Assembly (NCBI GenBank): GCA_031264425.1
Contig: JAISDY010000104.1
Span: forward strand, 1-13,325
Length of the DNA: 13,325 nt
Reading direction: 5' to 3'
Origin: Endomicrobium sp.
GTDB taxonomy: Bacteria > Elusimicrobiota > Endomicrobiia > Endomicrobiales > Endomicrobiaceae
In this document: one piece after another, positions 1-7,014 of the stretch
How positions within the stretch are numbered: position 1 is the first letter of the stretch
How the letters are laid out: every line of letters starts with the position of its first letter
The notes under the pieces: generated by a model
What the model saw: the letters and a program-made list of their open reading frames with translations, nothing else
What the model was told of the DNA's origin: nothing
Databases searched by the model: none
Translations under genes and position numbers: made by a program

Positions 1-668
1 ACGGTGGCAGACGTATGGACTTACAACGCAAAATTCAATAAAGATTATAATAAATTATACGACTTGTTCTATAAAGCCGGCGTGAATTTTAATAGAATGC
101 GGCTTGACGAGCCTTTTGGCAATGCAGCTAAAGCGGGATTAAGTTTATTTAAAGTTATTGAGCCACAAACTTGGAGCAAAGTCGTAAACAAGGGTTAGCG
201 GGGCAAATTTTGGCAATATTTATAATGGAAACAAAATAATGAACAGCGCATATAGTTTGCCTAAGAATCACACATGGAAAAGCTTCACTAAATTTCTATT
301 AAAGACGCTGCCTGTTGAAACAGCAAACACTTATAAACACAAATTTATTAAATTCATCAAGTATTGGCATAGAATCGGCTGCCCTGTGGCGGCTGAGGAC
401 GTAAAGATTTTAGGAAATAAGTACGCAAAGTATATTATAAATACTCATAAGTACAGTAACAGGGGGACAAGAGATAAAGAAGTAATTAAATTAAAAAATT
501 GTTAACGAATTGCCTGGACTTGACAATAAGAACGACTATCTCACATGGAGAAGAATGGCTATGTGCATAATTAAAAATGACATTGTGTGTTATAGTTTAT
601 CATTTTCGTTAACAAAAAATTTAACTTTACGGCAAAGAAAATTAGTGGAAAAATATAAAAATTTGTAA
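1..668 (+). pseudogene. ibrA: IbrA-like PAPS-reductase family (DUF3440) gene, 3' part, broken by two frameshifts
   Basis: This is the C-terminal part of a phosphoadenosine-phosphosulfate-reductase-like protein with a DUF3440 tail, the IbrA family; the 5' part lies outside the window. Frame 1 carries the family's DVWTYNAKFNKDYNKLYDLF and AGVNFNRMRLDEPF stretches and stops at TAG 196-198. Frame 2 then continues with RVSGANFGNIY (191 on) and KNHTWKS, and stops at TAA 503-505. Frame 3 resumes with IVNELPGLDN (498 on), WRRMAMCIIKND and the true TAA at 666-668. Each shift is explained by one extra base, the first near 187-193 and the second within the A6 run at 493-498. Joined together, the three pieces give one collinear family-like C-terminus. 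IbrA is known in E. coli, with IbrB, as an activator of prophage eib genes; its biochemistry is unclear. The ibrB-like gene follows after 25 nt. Assembly error in A-rich tracts is the main alternative to real decay. Confidence 0.8.
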
Positions 669-683
669 AAGTTTAATTTTATC

Positions 684-688
684 AGGAG
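684..688 (+). promoter_or_regulatory. Shine-Dalgarno site of the ibrB-like gene
   Basis: AGGAG lies 5 nt upstream of the ATG at 694. It fixes that start and shows that translation signals of the ParB-like gene are intact although its upstream partner is broken. Confidence 0.75.
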
Positions 689-693
689 TTTTT

Positions 694-1218
694 ATGTTTA
701 GAAGTCCAGTATATGATGTTAAAGCGGTTAAAATTAGTAAAATCAAAGCAAATAATTATAATCCAAATAGAGTCGCTCCGCCGGAAATGAAGCTACTATA
801 TGAAAGTATCAAAAATGACGGATACACAATGCCAATAGTTTGTTATTATGATAAAAAAAATGATAAGTACATAATAGTTGACGGCTCCCATCGCTACACG
901 ATAATGAAACAATACAAAGATATTTATAAACGAGAAAATGGGAAACTGCCGGTAAGTGTAATTAATAAAGATTTAAGCGATAGGATGGCAAGCACTATAA
1001 GACACAATAGAGCAAGAGGGAACTCAGATGTTGATTTAGTATCTAATATAATAGCGGAACTTATAGAAATAGGGAAAACGGGTTCTTGGATATCAAAACA
1101 TTTAGGGATGTCGGTTGATGAAATTTTAAGATTAAAGCAGTTGACAGGTCTGGCTTCTTTATTTAAAGATCACAAATTTTCAAAGTCATGGGAGCCTAGA
1201 GAAATAGACAATAGTTAA
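694..1218 (+). CDS. ibrB: IbrB-like ParB/Srx-fold protein
   Basis: This 174-residue protein has a ParB N-terminal-like domain. Residues 12-90 hold the fold, with the ParB box-II-like motif VDGSHRY at 62-68. A helical part follows with DRMASTIRHNRARG (96-109) and a probable helix-turn-helix at about 127-150 (WISKHLGMSVDEILRLKQL). It ends with LFKDHKFSKSWE, typical of the IbrB subgroup rather than of chromosomal ParB, which is longer and has a dimerisation domain. E. coli IbrB acts with IbrA to activate prophage eib genes; ParB-fold domains can bind CTP or act as nucleases, but neither is shown for this subgroup. The gene appears full length and starts 25 nt after the decayed ibrA-like gene, so they were probably co-transcribed. 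With its partner broken, it may be non-functional or freed for another role. Family assignment is confident; function is not. Confidence 0.82.
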   Translation: MFRSPVYDVKAVKISKIKANNYNPNRVAPPEMKLLYESIKNDGYTMPIVCYYDKKNDKYIIVDGSHRYTIMKQYKDIYKRENGKLPVSVINKDLSDRMASTIRHNRARGNSDVDLVSNIIAELIEIGKTGSWISKHLGMSVDEILRLKQLTGLASLFKDHKFSKSWEPREIDNS

Positions 1219-1247
1219 TGGATAAAGATATTTATTAAACGGTTAGA

Positions 1248-1299
1248 TTAAACAAAAGACGGCATATGAATTAAAATTCATATGCCGTCTTTTGTTTAA
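1248..1299. terminator. Perfect 25-bp stem, probable bidirectional terminator
   Basis: Arms 1248-1272 and 1275-1299 are perfectly complementary, with only AA at the centre, so the real loop is a little larger. The lower stem is A-rich on the left arm and T-rich on the right (GTCTTTTGTTT), giving a T-rich exit on both strands. It lies between the convergent ibrB-like gene (+, ends 1218) and the secreted-protein gene (-, ends 1351), where a shared terminator is expected. Confidence 0.75.
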
Positions 1300-1350
1300 A
1301 ATATCTTTAGTCTCTTTAATAACCTTTTCCCCGATCTTCAAGGATATGAT

Positions 1351-1773
1351 TTATCTTCTTAGAGATTTCTTTTGTTCAACAATTTTCTGAGCATTTTTAA
1401 CAACACTGCTTTCTGCAATAAAAGTCTTAAAGCTATCCCACATATTCTTTAGTTTATAAGATAAAGGAGCGTTTTCACATCCAATTTCTATGTTTTTGAA
1501 CACAGGCACCGGTCTAGGATTCGCACTAGGAAGTGGAAATGTTCTATTAACATTTCTAAATGTAACTTGTGTAGGTTCAGCTACAGAAAAAATCTCAGTT
1601 AATTCAGTTAATTTAGTCTTAATTATGTAAAATATCGGGGCATTTTCAGGACCAAATTTTCCCTCGTCCGGATTTGGAATTGAAGAAGGTAAAACTCCCT
1701 CAGCAAAACTTGCGGAATAAGACATACTGGCAAACATCATTAGAACTAAAACTGCATTAAAAACTTTTTTCAT
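1351..1773 (-). CDS. Small secreted protein, family not recognised, with possible internal repeat
   Basis: I do not recognise this 140-residue protein. It starts with a Sec signal peptide: MKK, a hydrophobic core at residues 5-17, and a probable cleavage after SYSASFA (residue 24). The mature part is about 116 residues and soluble, with a proline-rich middle (79-91). Two segments begin alike, ENAPIFYIIK (43-52) and ENAPLSYKLK (100-109), followed by similarly amphipathic stretches. This suggests a duplicated unit of about 20 residues spaced 57 apart. There is a single cysteine (C99) and a basic C-terminus (KKSLRR). AAGGAG lies 9 nt before the ATG, which supports the start. The gene stands alone: 304 nt separate it from the next minus-strand gene, and the 3' end faces the bidirectional terminator. 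Location is probably periplasmic or extracellular; no activity can be assigned. Confidence 0.7.
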   Translation of the reverse strand: MKKVFNAVLVLMMFASMSYSASFAEGVLPSSIPNPDEGKFGPENAPIFYIIKTKLTELTEIFSVAEPTQVTFRNVNRTFPLPSANPRPVPVFKNIEIGCENAPLSYKLKNMWDSFKTFIAESSVVKNAQKIVEQKKSLRR

Positions 1774-1782
1774 TTTTCTTCT

Positions 1783-1788
1783 CTCCTT
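1783..1788 (-). promoter_or_regulatory. Shine-Dalgarno site of the 140-aa secreted protein
   Basis: AAGGAG on the minus strand, 9 nt upstream of the ATG at 1771-1773. It is one of the stronger ribosome sites in the window. Confidence 0.7.
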
Positions 1789-1837
1789 TTTGTATTTTTT
1801 TCTAAAGACACATAGACATATTTAGATTTTTTATTTC

Positions 1838-1877
1838 TTTCATCTTATTTGTTTTTTAATTAAAAAATGAGATGAAA
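1838..1877. repeat. Imperfect inverted repeat, possible leader hairpin
   Basis: TTTCATCT (1838-1845) pairs with AGATGAAA (1870-1877). Inside is a perfect 16-bp AT palindrome at 1852-1867 made of T6, AATT and A6. The two parts are offset by an asymmetric internal loop. If the gene at 1351-1773 is transcribed from the candidate promoter near 1900, this hairpin lies in its 5' leader. Otherwise it may just be a weak terminator. No GC-rich core is present. Confidence 0.4.
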
Positions 1878-1886
1878 TTAATTGGG

Positions 1887-1914
1887 TCTATAATAATTAG
1901 TCCAACAAAGACAA
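1887..1914 (-). promoter_or_regulatory. Candidate sigma-70 promoter for the 140-aa secreted protein
   Basis: On the minus strand TTGTCT (1909-1914) is followed after 16 nt by TATAGA (1887-1892). Each hexamer matches consensus at four of six positions. The implied leader is about 105 nt. Such matches are common by chance in AT-rich DNA, so this is only a candidate. Confidence 0.25.
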
Positions 1915-2077
1915 AACATATTGTCCTATTGTTATTTTTTTGTGAAAATTAACAAGGTTATACATCTATAGAGAGACTGAAATAAATAAGGGGGGATTTG
2001 GGAAAGTTATTCAATATAATAACGGATTTAATACCGAATATTTTTGATTGGAGCAAGAAATAAAGGTTAATTATGTT

Positions 2078-2908
2078 TTAGTAAGAGTCGGACTTTTCCA
2101 AGATATAGACAGTTACTTCTCTATGCATCCATGCTTTTTCCTCTTGGGCGTTGTTTACTCCTAAGTCTATGCGGTTGCCTTTGATAAGATTACCGGTATC
2201 GCCGGCGTAGCCATATCCGTAACCTGTAATAAATAAACGGGTTCTTAATGGGATAATATTAGGATCAACGGCTACTATTCCTCTCTGCATTTTTTGACCC
2301 AGCACTGTAACTGTTCCGTCGCCCCAAGCAAGCGGATCTCCGGGATAGTAGGCAGTTGCTATCATTTTAATACTTTTAGTTTTTGACAAATCATACTCTT
2401 TTTCCACCTTGTCATTTTTATCAAGTAATAACAAGCGATAGAATTCTTTTGCTCTTATGCTTTCGTTTACAATAATTGTTTCATGTAATATTCCATCATA
2501 AAAAATTTCACTTATTGTTTTTATTATATTTTTTTCTATTCCCTTTTGAAGTTCAATTTTTCTAAGATTGGCATTATATTTTTTGCTCCATGTCACTCTA
2601 AACGGAATCTGTTCTGATATTTCTTTTTGTTCCTTAGAAACTCTTATTATTTTTATAGTTTGAAAGGGCTTTATAGGCTTATTGGTGTCTCTTGAAACCA
2701 TATCATACTCACCAATAGCTATACCATTTTGTTCTAAGATAGTTTTTAAAGATATGTCTTTATAAGGTTTTACAATGTAAGTTTTGCCGGCAACTTCTAT
2801 GAAAGCTCTTGCATATATGTAAGGCAGTTCGGAAATTGCTTTTGACAATATAAAAATGCCAAACGCAATACATGACAATTTTAAAATATTTATTAAATTA
2901 TTTTTCAT
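2078..2908 (-). CDS. Membrane-anchored 3D-domain protein, probable peptidoglycan lytic enzyme (YabE/Rpf2-like)
   Basis: This 276-residue protein has an N-terminal membrane anchor or uncleaved signal (residues 8-22). A DUF348-like segment follows (about 51-80, ISLKTILEQNGIAIGEYD). Next comes a G5-like region (about 94-150), and a C-terminal 3D domain (180-271). The three aspartates that name the domain are visible: VAVDPNIIP (D215), YAGDTGN (D237) and GNRIDLG (D248). The 3D domain shares the double-psi barrel fold of MltA-type lytic transglycosylases, and D248 would be the likely catalytic residue. The expected role is cleavage of glycan strands outside the inner membrane. It is the last gene of the ricT-metG-tatD-radical SAM operon: its ATG lies inside the end of the preceding gene (11-nt overlap), implying translational coupling. 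No clear terminator was found downstream. The family is confident; the exact reaction is inferred. Confidence 0.85.
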   Translation of the reverse strand: MKNNLINILKLSCIAFGIFILSKAISELPYIYARAFIEVAGKTYIVKPYKDISLKTILEQNGIAIGEYDMVSRDTNKPIKPFQTIKIIRVSKEQKEISEQIPFRVTWSKKYNANLRKIELQKGIEKNIIKTISEIFYDGILHETIIVNESIRAKEFYRLLLLDKNDKVEKEYDLSKTKSIKMIATAYYPGDPLAWGDGTVTVLGQKMQRGIVAVDPNIIPLRTRLFITGYGYGYAGDTGNLIKGNRIDLGVNNAQEEKAWMHREVTVYILEKSDSY

Positions 2909-3497
2909 TATCTAAGTATGGACGCGATCTAAAGCAAACGCCGAGCTTAGCTGCAATTTCTTTAACTTTTGATGTGTCAAAATCTGGAAATTCCACCGCC
3001 GTTATTACAACTTTGGGCATGTATTTTTTTGCTTCATTGACAAATTTTACTATTTCGTCAAAAGACTTTTCTTTAAATATAGGGTTGTTAATTTTATTGT
3101 GTTCCTCAGGGTTTGAACCATTTAGACTTACAGAAATAATATCTACCAGTCCTTTAAGCTCAGGCAATACATTTCTGGCGTGGTAAGCATTTGCAAGCCC
3201 TGCAGTATTTATCCTAACGGTCACTCCGTGTTCTTTTACCCATTTAGAAATTTCTTTTACTTCTTCTATTCTGATAAGAGCGTCACCATATCCGCAAAAA
3301 ACAATCTCTTTATATTTTTTTGGATCGCCGATTGATTCTATAGCTTCTTTGGCTGACGGTTCTCTTTCAAGCTTTAAATCGTTCCCGTTAAACTTATTCG
3401 CCCATTTATGTTTTACGCAATAAGGGCATGCCATAAAGCACTTATTGGTTATATTAAGATAGAGGCTGTCTCCGAAAACATAAGAAATAGTGTTCAT
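2898..3497 (-). CDS. TatD-linked radical SAM protein
   Basis: This 199-residue protein is a compact radical SAM enzyme. The [4Fe-4S]-binding motif is CFMACPYC (C20, C24, C27; CX3CX2C). A SAM-contact motif like GGE follows as FCGYGDAL (67-74), then RINTAGLAN (95-103) and a later strand SVSLNG. Its short length and position beside tatD fit the family described as TatD-linked radical SAM (TIGR04038 type), whose substrate is not known to me. It begins 7 nt after the tatD stop, with AAAGGAAT as ribosome site overlapping that stop, and its 3' end overlaps the 3D-domain gene by 11 nt. No SPASM-like extra cysteine cluster is visible; C68 and C188 are the only other cysteines. The radical SAM call is firm; the reaction is unknown. 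Confidence 0.88.
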   Translation of the reverse strand: MNTISYVFGDSLYLNITNKCFMACPYCVKHKWANKFNGNDLKLEREPSAKEAIESIGDPKKYKEIVFCGYGDALIRIEEVKEISKWVKEHGVTVRINTAGLANAYHARNVLPELKGLVDIISVSLNGSNPEEHNKINNPIFKEKSFDEIVKFVNEAKKYMPKVVITAVEFPDFDTSKVKEIAAKLGVCFRSRPYLDNEK

Positions 3498-3504
3498 AAT
3501 TCCT

Positions 3505-4269
3505 TTATAAATTAAAAAGTTTCATAGCATTTTGAGTTGTAATTCTTGCCGCTTCTTCAAAAACAATATTCTTTATTGCTGCGATTTCTTTTAAAGTTTC
3601 AACCACGTAAGATGGCTCGTTTCTTTGTCCTCTATACTTTTGAGGAGAAAGGTAAGGACAATCTGTTTCAACCAACAAATTGCTTACTTCAGTCTCTAAA
3701 ACTGTCTGTTTCAAATCTTCAGATTTTTTATAAGTCACAGGTCCATCTATACCGAGCAGAAAACCCAAATCAACAAACTCTTTTGCTTGTTGCGGCGTTC
3801 CTGAGAAACAATGTATAACGCCCTTGGGAATGATTTTAAGAGATTTCAAAATACTTACAGCGTCCTCGTTGGCTTCTCTTGAATGTATGACCACAGGTTT
3901 GTTAAACTTTGCCGCAAGATTAAGCTGGTTAGCAAACGACTCTTTTTGGAGAGCGGCAGTTTGTTCCGAAGAATCGTAATGATAGTCTAAACCTATCTCT
4001 CCGACTGCAACGCATTTCTTTTCTTGAATAAGAAGTTCAAGTTTTTTGTAATCTTCCGCTGACACTTTTTCAACATCATTTGGGTGAATGCCAAATGCCA
4101 CAAAAATATTATCGTGTTTTGAAAGCTCTAAAGCTTTATCCCAATACTGCGGCTCGCAGGATATTTCTACAATTTTTTCTACACCGGCGTTAAAAGCCCT
4201 TTCTATAACAACATCTCTGTCTGTATCAAATTTTTCATCTGACAAATGCGCATGCGTATCTATAATCAT
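3505..4269 (-). CDS. tatD: TatD-family metal-dependent hydrolase (putative DNase)
   Basis: This 254-residue protein is full length for TatD/YcfH. Metal ligands of the TIM-barrel amidohydrolase fold are all present: DTHAHL (H6, H8), VGEIGLDYHYD (E91), VVIHSRE (H129), GVIHCFSG (H153) and LLVETDCPYLSP (D203). E. coli TatD is a 3'-5' exonuclease acting on DNA and RNA, linked to DNA repair; related proteins may act as D-aminoacyl-tRNA deacylases. The protein should be cytoplasmic. It lies 57 nt after metG, a very common bacterial arrangement, and is followed at 7 nt by its linked radical SAM gene. AGGA lies about 7 nt before the ATG. Family and completeness are clear; the physiological substrate here is inferred. 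Confidence 0.93.
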   Translation of the reverse strand: MIIDTHAHLSDEKFDTDRDVVIERAFNAGVEKIVEISCEPQYWDKALELSKHDNIFVAFGIHPNDVEKVSAEDYKKLELLIQEKKCVAVGEIGLDYHYDSSEQTAALQKESFANQLNLAAKFNKPVVIHSREANEDAVSILKSLKIIPKGVIHCFSGTPQQAKEFVDLGFLLGIDGPVTYKKSEDLKQTVLETEVSNLLVETDCPYLSPQKYRGQRNEPSYVVETLKEIAAIKNIVFEEAARITTQNAMKLFNL

Positions 4270-4326
4270 TTTTATTCCTGTATTAATAGTTATGCCAAAC
4301 TATAGGGCTAGAAATATACTGGAATG

Positions 4327-5865
4327 CTACACTATGCGGGGGAACAAAATTCCCGGAATCTGCAAATCTGTACCAGAAACAGAAAAGCCGTCTTTAGGAA
4401 TTATGCCATTGGTAAAATATTTTTTTGCAACATCAGTTATGTTTCCTGATGCGCCTGTAATCTGCCAAATTTTTTCGGCAAGAATTGGCATAAATGGAAA
4501 TAAATGCATTGCTATAATATCTATAGCTTGCAAATAAGAATATATGCATATTGCAAGTTTATCCTTATCTGTTTTGGCAAGTTTCCAAGGAGCATCTGTT
4601 TCTATCTGTATATTTACAAGAGTAATTGCGTCTTGCAAATTCTCGGCTGCTTTATGCAGCTGCAAATTATCCATATTAGATGCAAAAGTTTCTTTTAACT
4701 TTTTTTCAACATTCTTAGCAAGCTCTAAGTTCAAAACAGCCTGTGGAATTTTCAAGTTAAAATTTTTCTCAGCCATTTTGAGAGTCCGTGAGATTAAATT
4801 GCCAAGATTGTTTGCCAGGTCCGTATTGTACTTCAACGTTAAACCTTCCCAAGAAATATCTCCATCGGATCCAAACGGTATTACAGTAACGGAAAGGTAT
4901 CTTGCGGCGTCAACGCCATACTTTTCCACAAGCTCTTGGGGAGATATTACATTCCCTAAAGACTTAGACATCTTGTTTCCATTTAAAGTAAAAAAACCGT
5001 GCGAGTATATAGTTTTAGGCAAAGGTAGTTGCGCACTCATCAAAACCGCAGGACAAATTACCGAGTGGAACCACAAAATATCTTTTCCCATTAAATGAAT
5101 ATCTGCAGGCCAATATTTTTTAAATTTGGCTTCATCGCTCGGGTAACCGACCGCCGTTATGTAATTTATAAGAGCATCTATCCAAACATATGCAGTTTGA
5201 GATTTGTCAAAAGGCAAAGGAATTCCCCACTCAATAGCGCTTCTGGAAAAACTTATGTCCTCAAGACCAAGTTTTAACTTTCCGACAATCTCGTTTCTTC
5301 TTTCCTCAGGTTGTATGTCTATGTGTTCTTTGTGGTTAATGTCTGTTATTCTTTCCAAAAGAGCGTCTTGAAAAGAAGATAATTTAAAAAAGTAGCTTTC
5401 TTCTGATTGCAAAATAGGTTTTGTTTTATGAAAAGGACAGCAGCCGTTTTCATCTAAATCTTTTTTAGCAACAAATCTTTCACAGCCAACACAGTACATT
5501 CCCTCATATTTCTTCTTAAAAATTAAACCCTTATCAAATAAAGTTTGCACTATATTCTCAACAGCAATGAAATGCCTCTGTTCCGTAGTGCGAATAAAGT
5601 CATCATTAGAAATATTTAAAAGTTTCCAAGATTCTTTAAATTTAGCGCTAATCTCATCGCAAAGCTCTTGAGGCTTTTTGCCTTTTGCTTTTGCGGCTTC
5701 GGCAATTTTAGATCCGTGTTCGTCCGTCCCCGTAAGAAAGTAAACGTCAAAATTATTAAGCCTTTTCCATCTTGCCATTATATCCGCGGCTATTGTGGTG
5801 TAAGCATGCCCTATATGAGGAATGCCGTTTGCATAATAAATTGGCGAGGTTATATAAAATTTCAT
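4327..5865 (-). CDS. metG: Methionyl-tRNA synthetase, short form
   Basis: This class I aminoacyl-tRNA synthetase of 512 residues charges tRNA-Met, including initiator tRNA, in the cytoplasm. The HIGH signature is PHIGH (16-20), within YITSPIYYANGIPHIGHAYT-like sequence, and the KMSKS loop is NKMSKSLGN (297-305). Between them is a connective-peptide zinc knuckle with YCVGCER (C125, C128) and CCPFH (C142, C143). Tryptophan and aspartate residues of the methionine pocket lie around AYVWIDALINY (225-235). The protein ends soon after the anticodon-binding helical domain, so it lacks the C-terminal EMAP-II-like tRNA-binding domain present in longer bacterial MetG. Such short forms are known and active. 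Its ATG overlaps the ricT stop by 4 nt, and tatD follows. The stop is TAG. Confidence 0.96.
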   Translation of the reverse strand: MKFYITSPIYYANGIPHIGHAYTTIAADIMARWKRLNNFDVYFLTGTDEHGSKIAEAAKAKGKKPQELCDEISAKFKESWKLLNISNDDFIRTTEQRHFIAVENIVQTLFDKGLIFKKKYEGMYCVGCERFVAKKDLDENGCCPFHKTKPILQSEESYFFKLSSFQDALLERITDINHKEHIDIQPEERRNEIVGKLKLGLEDISFSRSAIEWGIPLPFDKSQTAYVWIDALINYITAVGYPSDEAKFKKYWPADIHLMGKDILWFHSVICPAVLMSAQLPLPKTIYSHGFFTLNGNKMSKSLGNVISPQELVEKYGVDAARYLSVTVIPFGSDGDISWEGLTLKYNTDLANNLGNLISRTLKMAEKNFNLKIPQAVLNLELAKNVEKKLKETFASNMDNLQLHKAAENLQDAITLVNIQIETDAPWKLAKTDKDKLAICIYSYLQAIDIIAMHLFPFMPILAEKIWQITGASGNITDVAKKYFTNGIIPKDGFSVSGTDLQIPGILFPRIV

Positions 5866-6671
5866 TTATTTCCCTTTTCGTTGGCGTCTTTAATTTGTTT
5901 TATAGTAAAAATTTTAAAAGATTTGTTGCCAAAATCAGCGGTTACTCTTTCTCTTATGGAGTCAATTGCCGCAAGTTTGGCTTTCCCTTCAGGAGTGGAT
6001 ATTACAGAGCCTAGTTCCGGCAAATCTTTTTTTATGTTTTTGTAAGTGTCATTTTCATAAGCTATACAGCACATAAGTCTGCCGCAAAGCCCGGAAAGTT
6101 TTGCCGTATTCAAAGACAGCTCTTGATCTTTTGCCATGTCTATAGTTACAGAACTAAAATCTCTTAAAAAGCTCTGGCAACACAACACTTGTCCGCACGT
6201 GCCTATACCGCCAATAATTTTAGATTCGTCTCTAACGCCTATCTGAACCATTTGTATTCTCGTTTTTAAAATATGACCTAAATCTTTTATAAGTTCTCTG
6301 AAATCCACCCTTGTTTCAGAAGTGTAATAGATAAACAATTTTGAACGGTCAAATGTGTATTGAACGCACGTTAACTTCATGTCTAGCTTATGGTCATTAA
6401 CCTTTTGCGCAACAGTTTTATAAGCTCTTGCATTTCTCTCTTCGTTATCCGCTATCTTTTTTTTATCTTCTTGCGTTACCTTTCTAAAAATCTTGCCTAT
6501 CGGATCTTTCCCTTTTTGCAAATTCTTTTCTTTTTCGCAAACAACACCGACTTCAACGCCATGTTCCGTTTCAACTATAACCCTATCGTTCAATCTTAAA
6601 TCAAAACGACCCGCATCGGCATATATCTTATCTTTGATTTTTCTTACTATTATCCCAACAACCATTGGCAT
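5862..6671 (-). CDS. ricT: PSP1-domain protein, RicT/YaaT family
   Basis: This 269-residue protein belongs to the PSP1 C-terminal family. Conserved cysteine blocks are GIGTCGQVLCC (C159, C164, C165) and LSGLCGRLMCC (C196, C201, C202). Family landmarks YYTSETRVDFRELIKDL (115-131) and RIQMVQIGVRDE are also present. In Bacillus, RicT works with RicA and RicF as an iron-sulfur complex that stimulates RNase Y-dependent mRNA processing; neither partner lies in this window. The ATG at 6669-6671 is preferred over an internal ATG two codons later because AGGA sits about 9 nt upstream of it. Its last 4 nt overlap metG (ATGA). In many bacteria this gene follows holB directly; here about 1.07 kb containing an opposite-strand gene intervenes. 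The acidic or basic tail (KDANEKGNK) is unremarkable. Confidence 0.9.
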   Translation of the reverse strand: MPMVVGIIVRKIKDKIYADAGRFDLRLNDRVIVETEHGVEVGVVCEKEKNLQKGKDPIGKIFRKVTQEDKKKIADNEERNARAYKTVAQKVNDHKLDMKLTCVQYTFDRSKLFIYYTSETRVDFRELIKDLGHILKTRIQMVQIGVRDESKIIGGIGTCGQVLCCQSFLRDFSSVTIDMAKDQELSLNTAKLSGLCGRLMCCIAYENDTYKNIKKDLPELGSVISTPEGKAKLAAIDSIRERVTADFGNKSFKIFTIKQIKDANEKGNK

Positions 6672-6704
6672 ATTTATGTATCCTATTTAACAAAAACAAA
6701 ACTT

Positions 6705-6730
6705 CCAATAATTACTTTTACAATTATTGG
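6705..6730 (-). terminator. Hairpin with T-rich tail just upstream of ricT
   Basis: Arms 6705-6713 and 6722-6730 form a perfect 9-bp AT-rich stem (CCAATAATT) with an 8-nt loop. Read on the minus strand, it is followed by AAGTTTTGTTTTTGTT, so it resembles an intrinsic terminator or attenuator about 34-59 nt before the ricT start codon. It could stop read-through from holB or attenuate the ricT operon. The stem is weak. Confidence 0.4.
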
Positions 6731-7008
6731 TGAAAATACTTTTTATGTATGGTATCAAAAAATTGAGAGGAAGTAAATTGTATAATTCGCTGATTAGTGG
6801 GAATTAAACTGACGACTAATGGCAAACAGTAATGGCTTTACGGATACCAGAATTGCCCCATAAAATCTTTTCAAGAGTAGAAGAAAAAGGTATTAACTAA
6901 TACAACTCTTTCCGATTCTAATCAAAAATTTGCATTAAGAAAATCCGTACAAGGTATAATTATTGCAAAAAATTTTCATCTCATCCTCCGAATTTTTTAA
7001 AGTTAGTT

Positions 7009-7014
7009 TATAAT
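7009..7014 (+). promoter_or_regulatory. Candidate -10 box for the 168-aa secreted or membrane protein
   Basis: A consensus TATAAT lies 52 nt before the ATG at 7067 and implies a leader of about 45 nt. No convincing -35 is seen at the usual distance. AAAGAGGGG just before the ATG serves as ribosome site. Confidence 0.35.

Larger units (their letters stand above)
1774..2077. other. 304-nt gap between secreted-protein gene and 3D-domain gene
   Basis: No credible coding sequence is visible in this AT-rich gap. It holds the ribosome site and possible promoter and leader of the 1351-1773 gene, a hairpin at 1838-1877, a G6 run at about 1990-1995, and a small 6-bp hairpin (GTTATT/AATAAC, 2006-2023). 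That small hairpin could mark the 3' end of the operon stopping at 2078, but it lacks a good T tract. Confidence 0.6.

Noticed and set aside
4..198. Stand-alone 64-aa gene starting with GTG
   Set aside because: The frame is open to the window edge and the sequence is the middle of a DUF3440 protein; it stops only because of a frameshift.
493..498. Programmed frameshift at the A6 run of the ibrA-like gene
   Set aside because: A second, independent frameshift near 190 has no slippery site, and the family is not known for recoding; plain decay or read error is simpler.
239..505. Stand-alone 88-aa gene
   Set aside because: It lacks a ribosome site, and frame 2 upstream of its ATG already carries family sequence (RVSGANFGNIY), so it is an internal piece of the broken ibrA-like gene.
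694..1218. Chromosome-partitioning ParB
   Set aside because: No ParA neighbour or parS-like palindrome was seen, the protein is short, and its C-terminus matches the IbrB type.
4544..5098. 184-codon plus-strand frame opposite metG
   Set aside because: It lies wholly antisense to a clear methionyl-tRNA synthetase and has no domain signal; it is a shadow frame.
6832..6900. 22-codon open stretch beginning MALRIPELPHK
   Set aside because: No ribosome site and no recognised family; such short frames are expected by chance.
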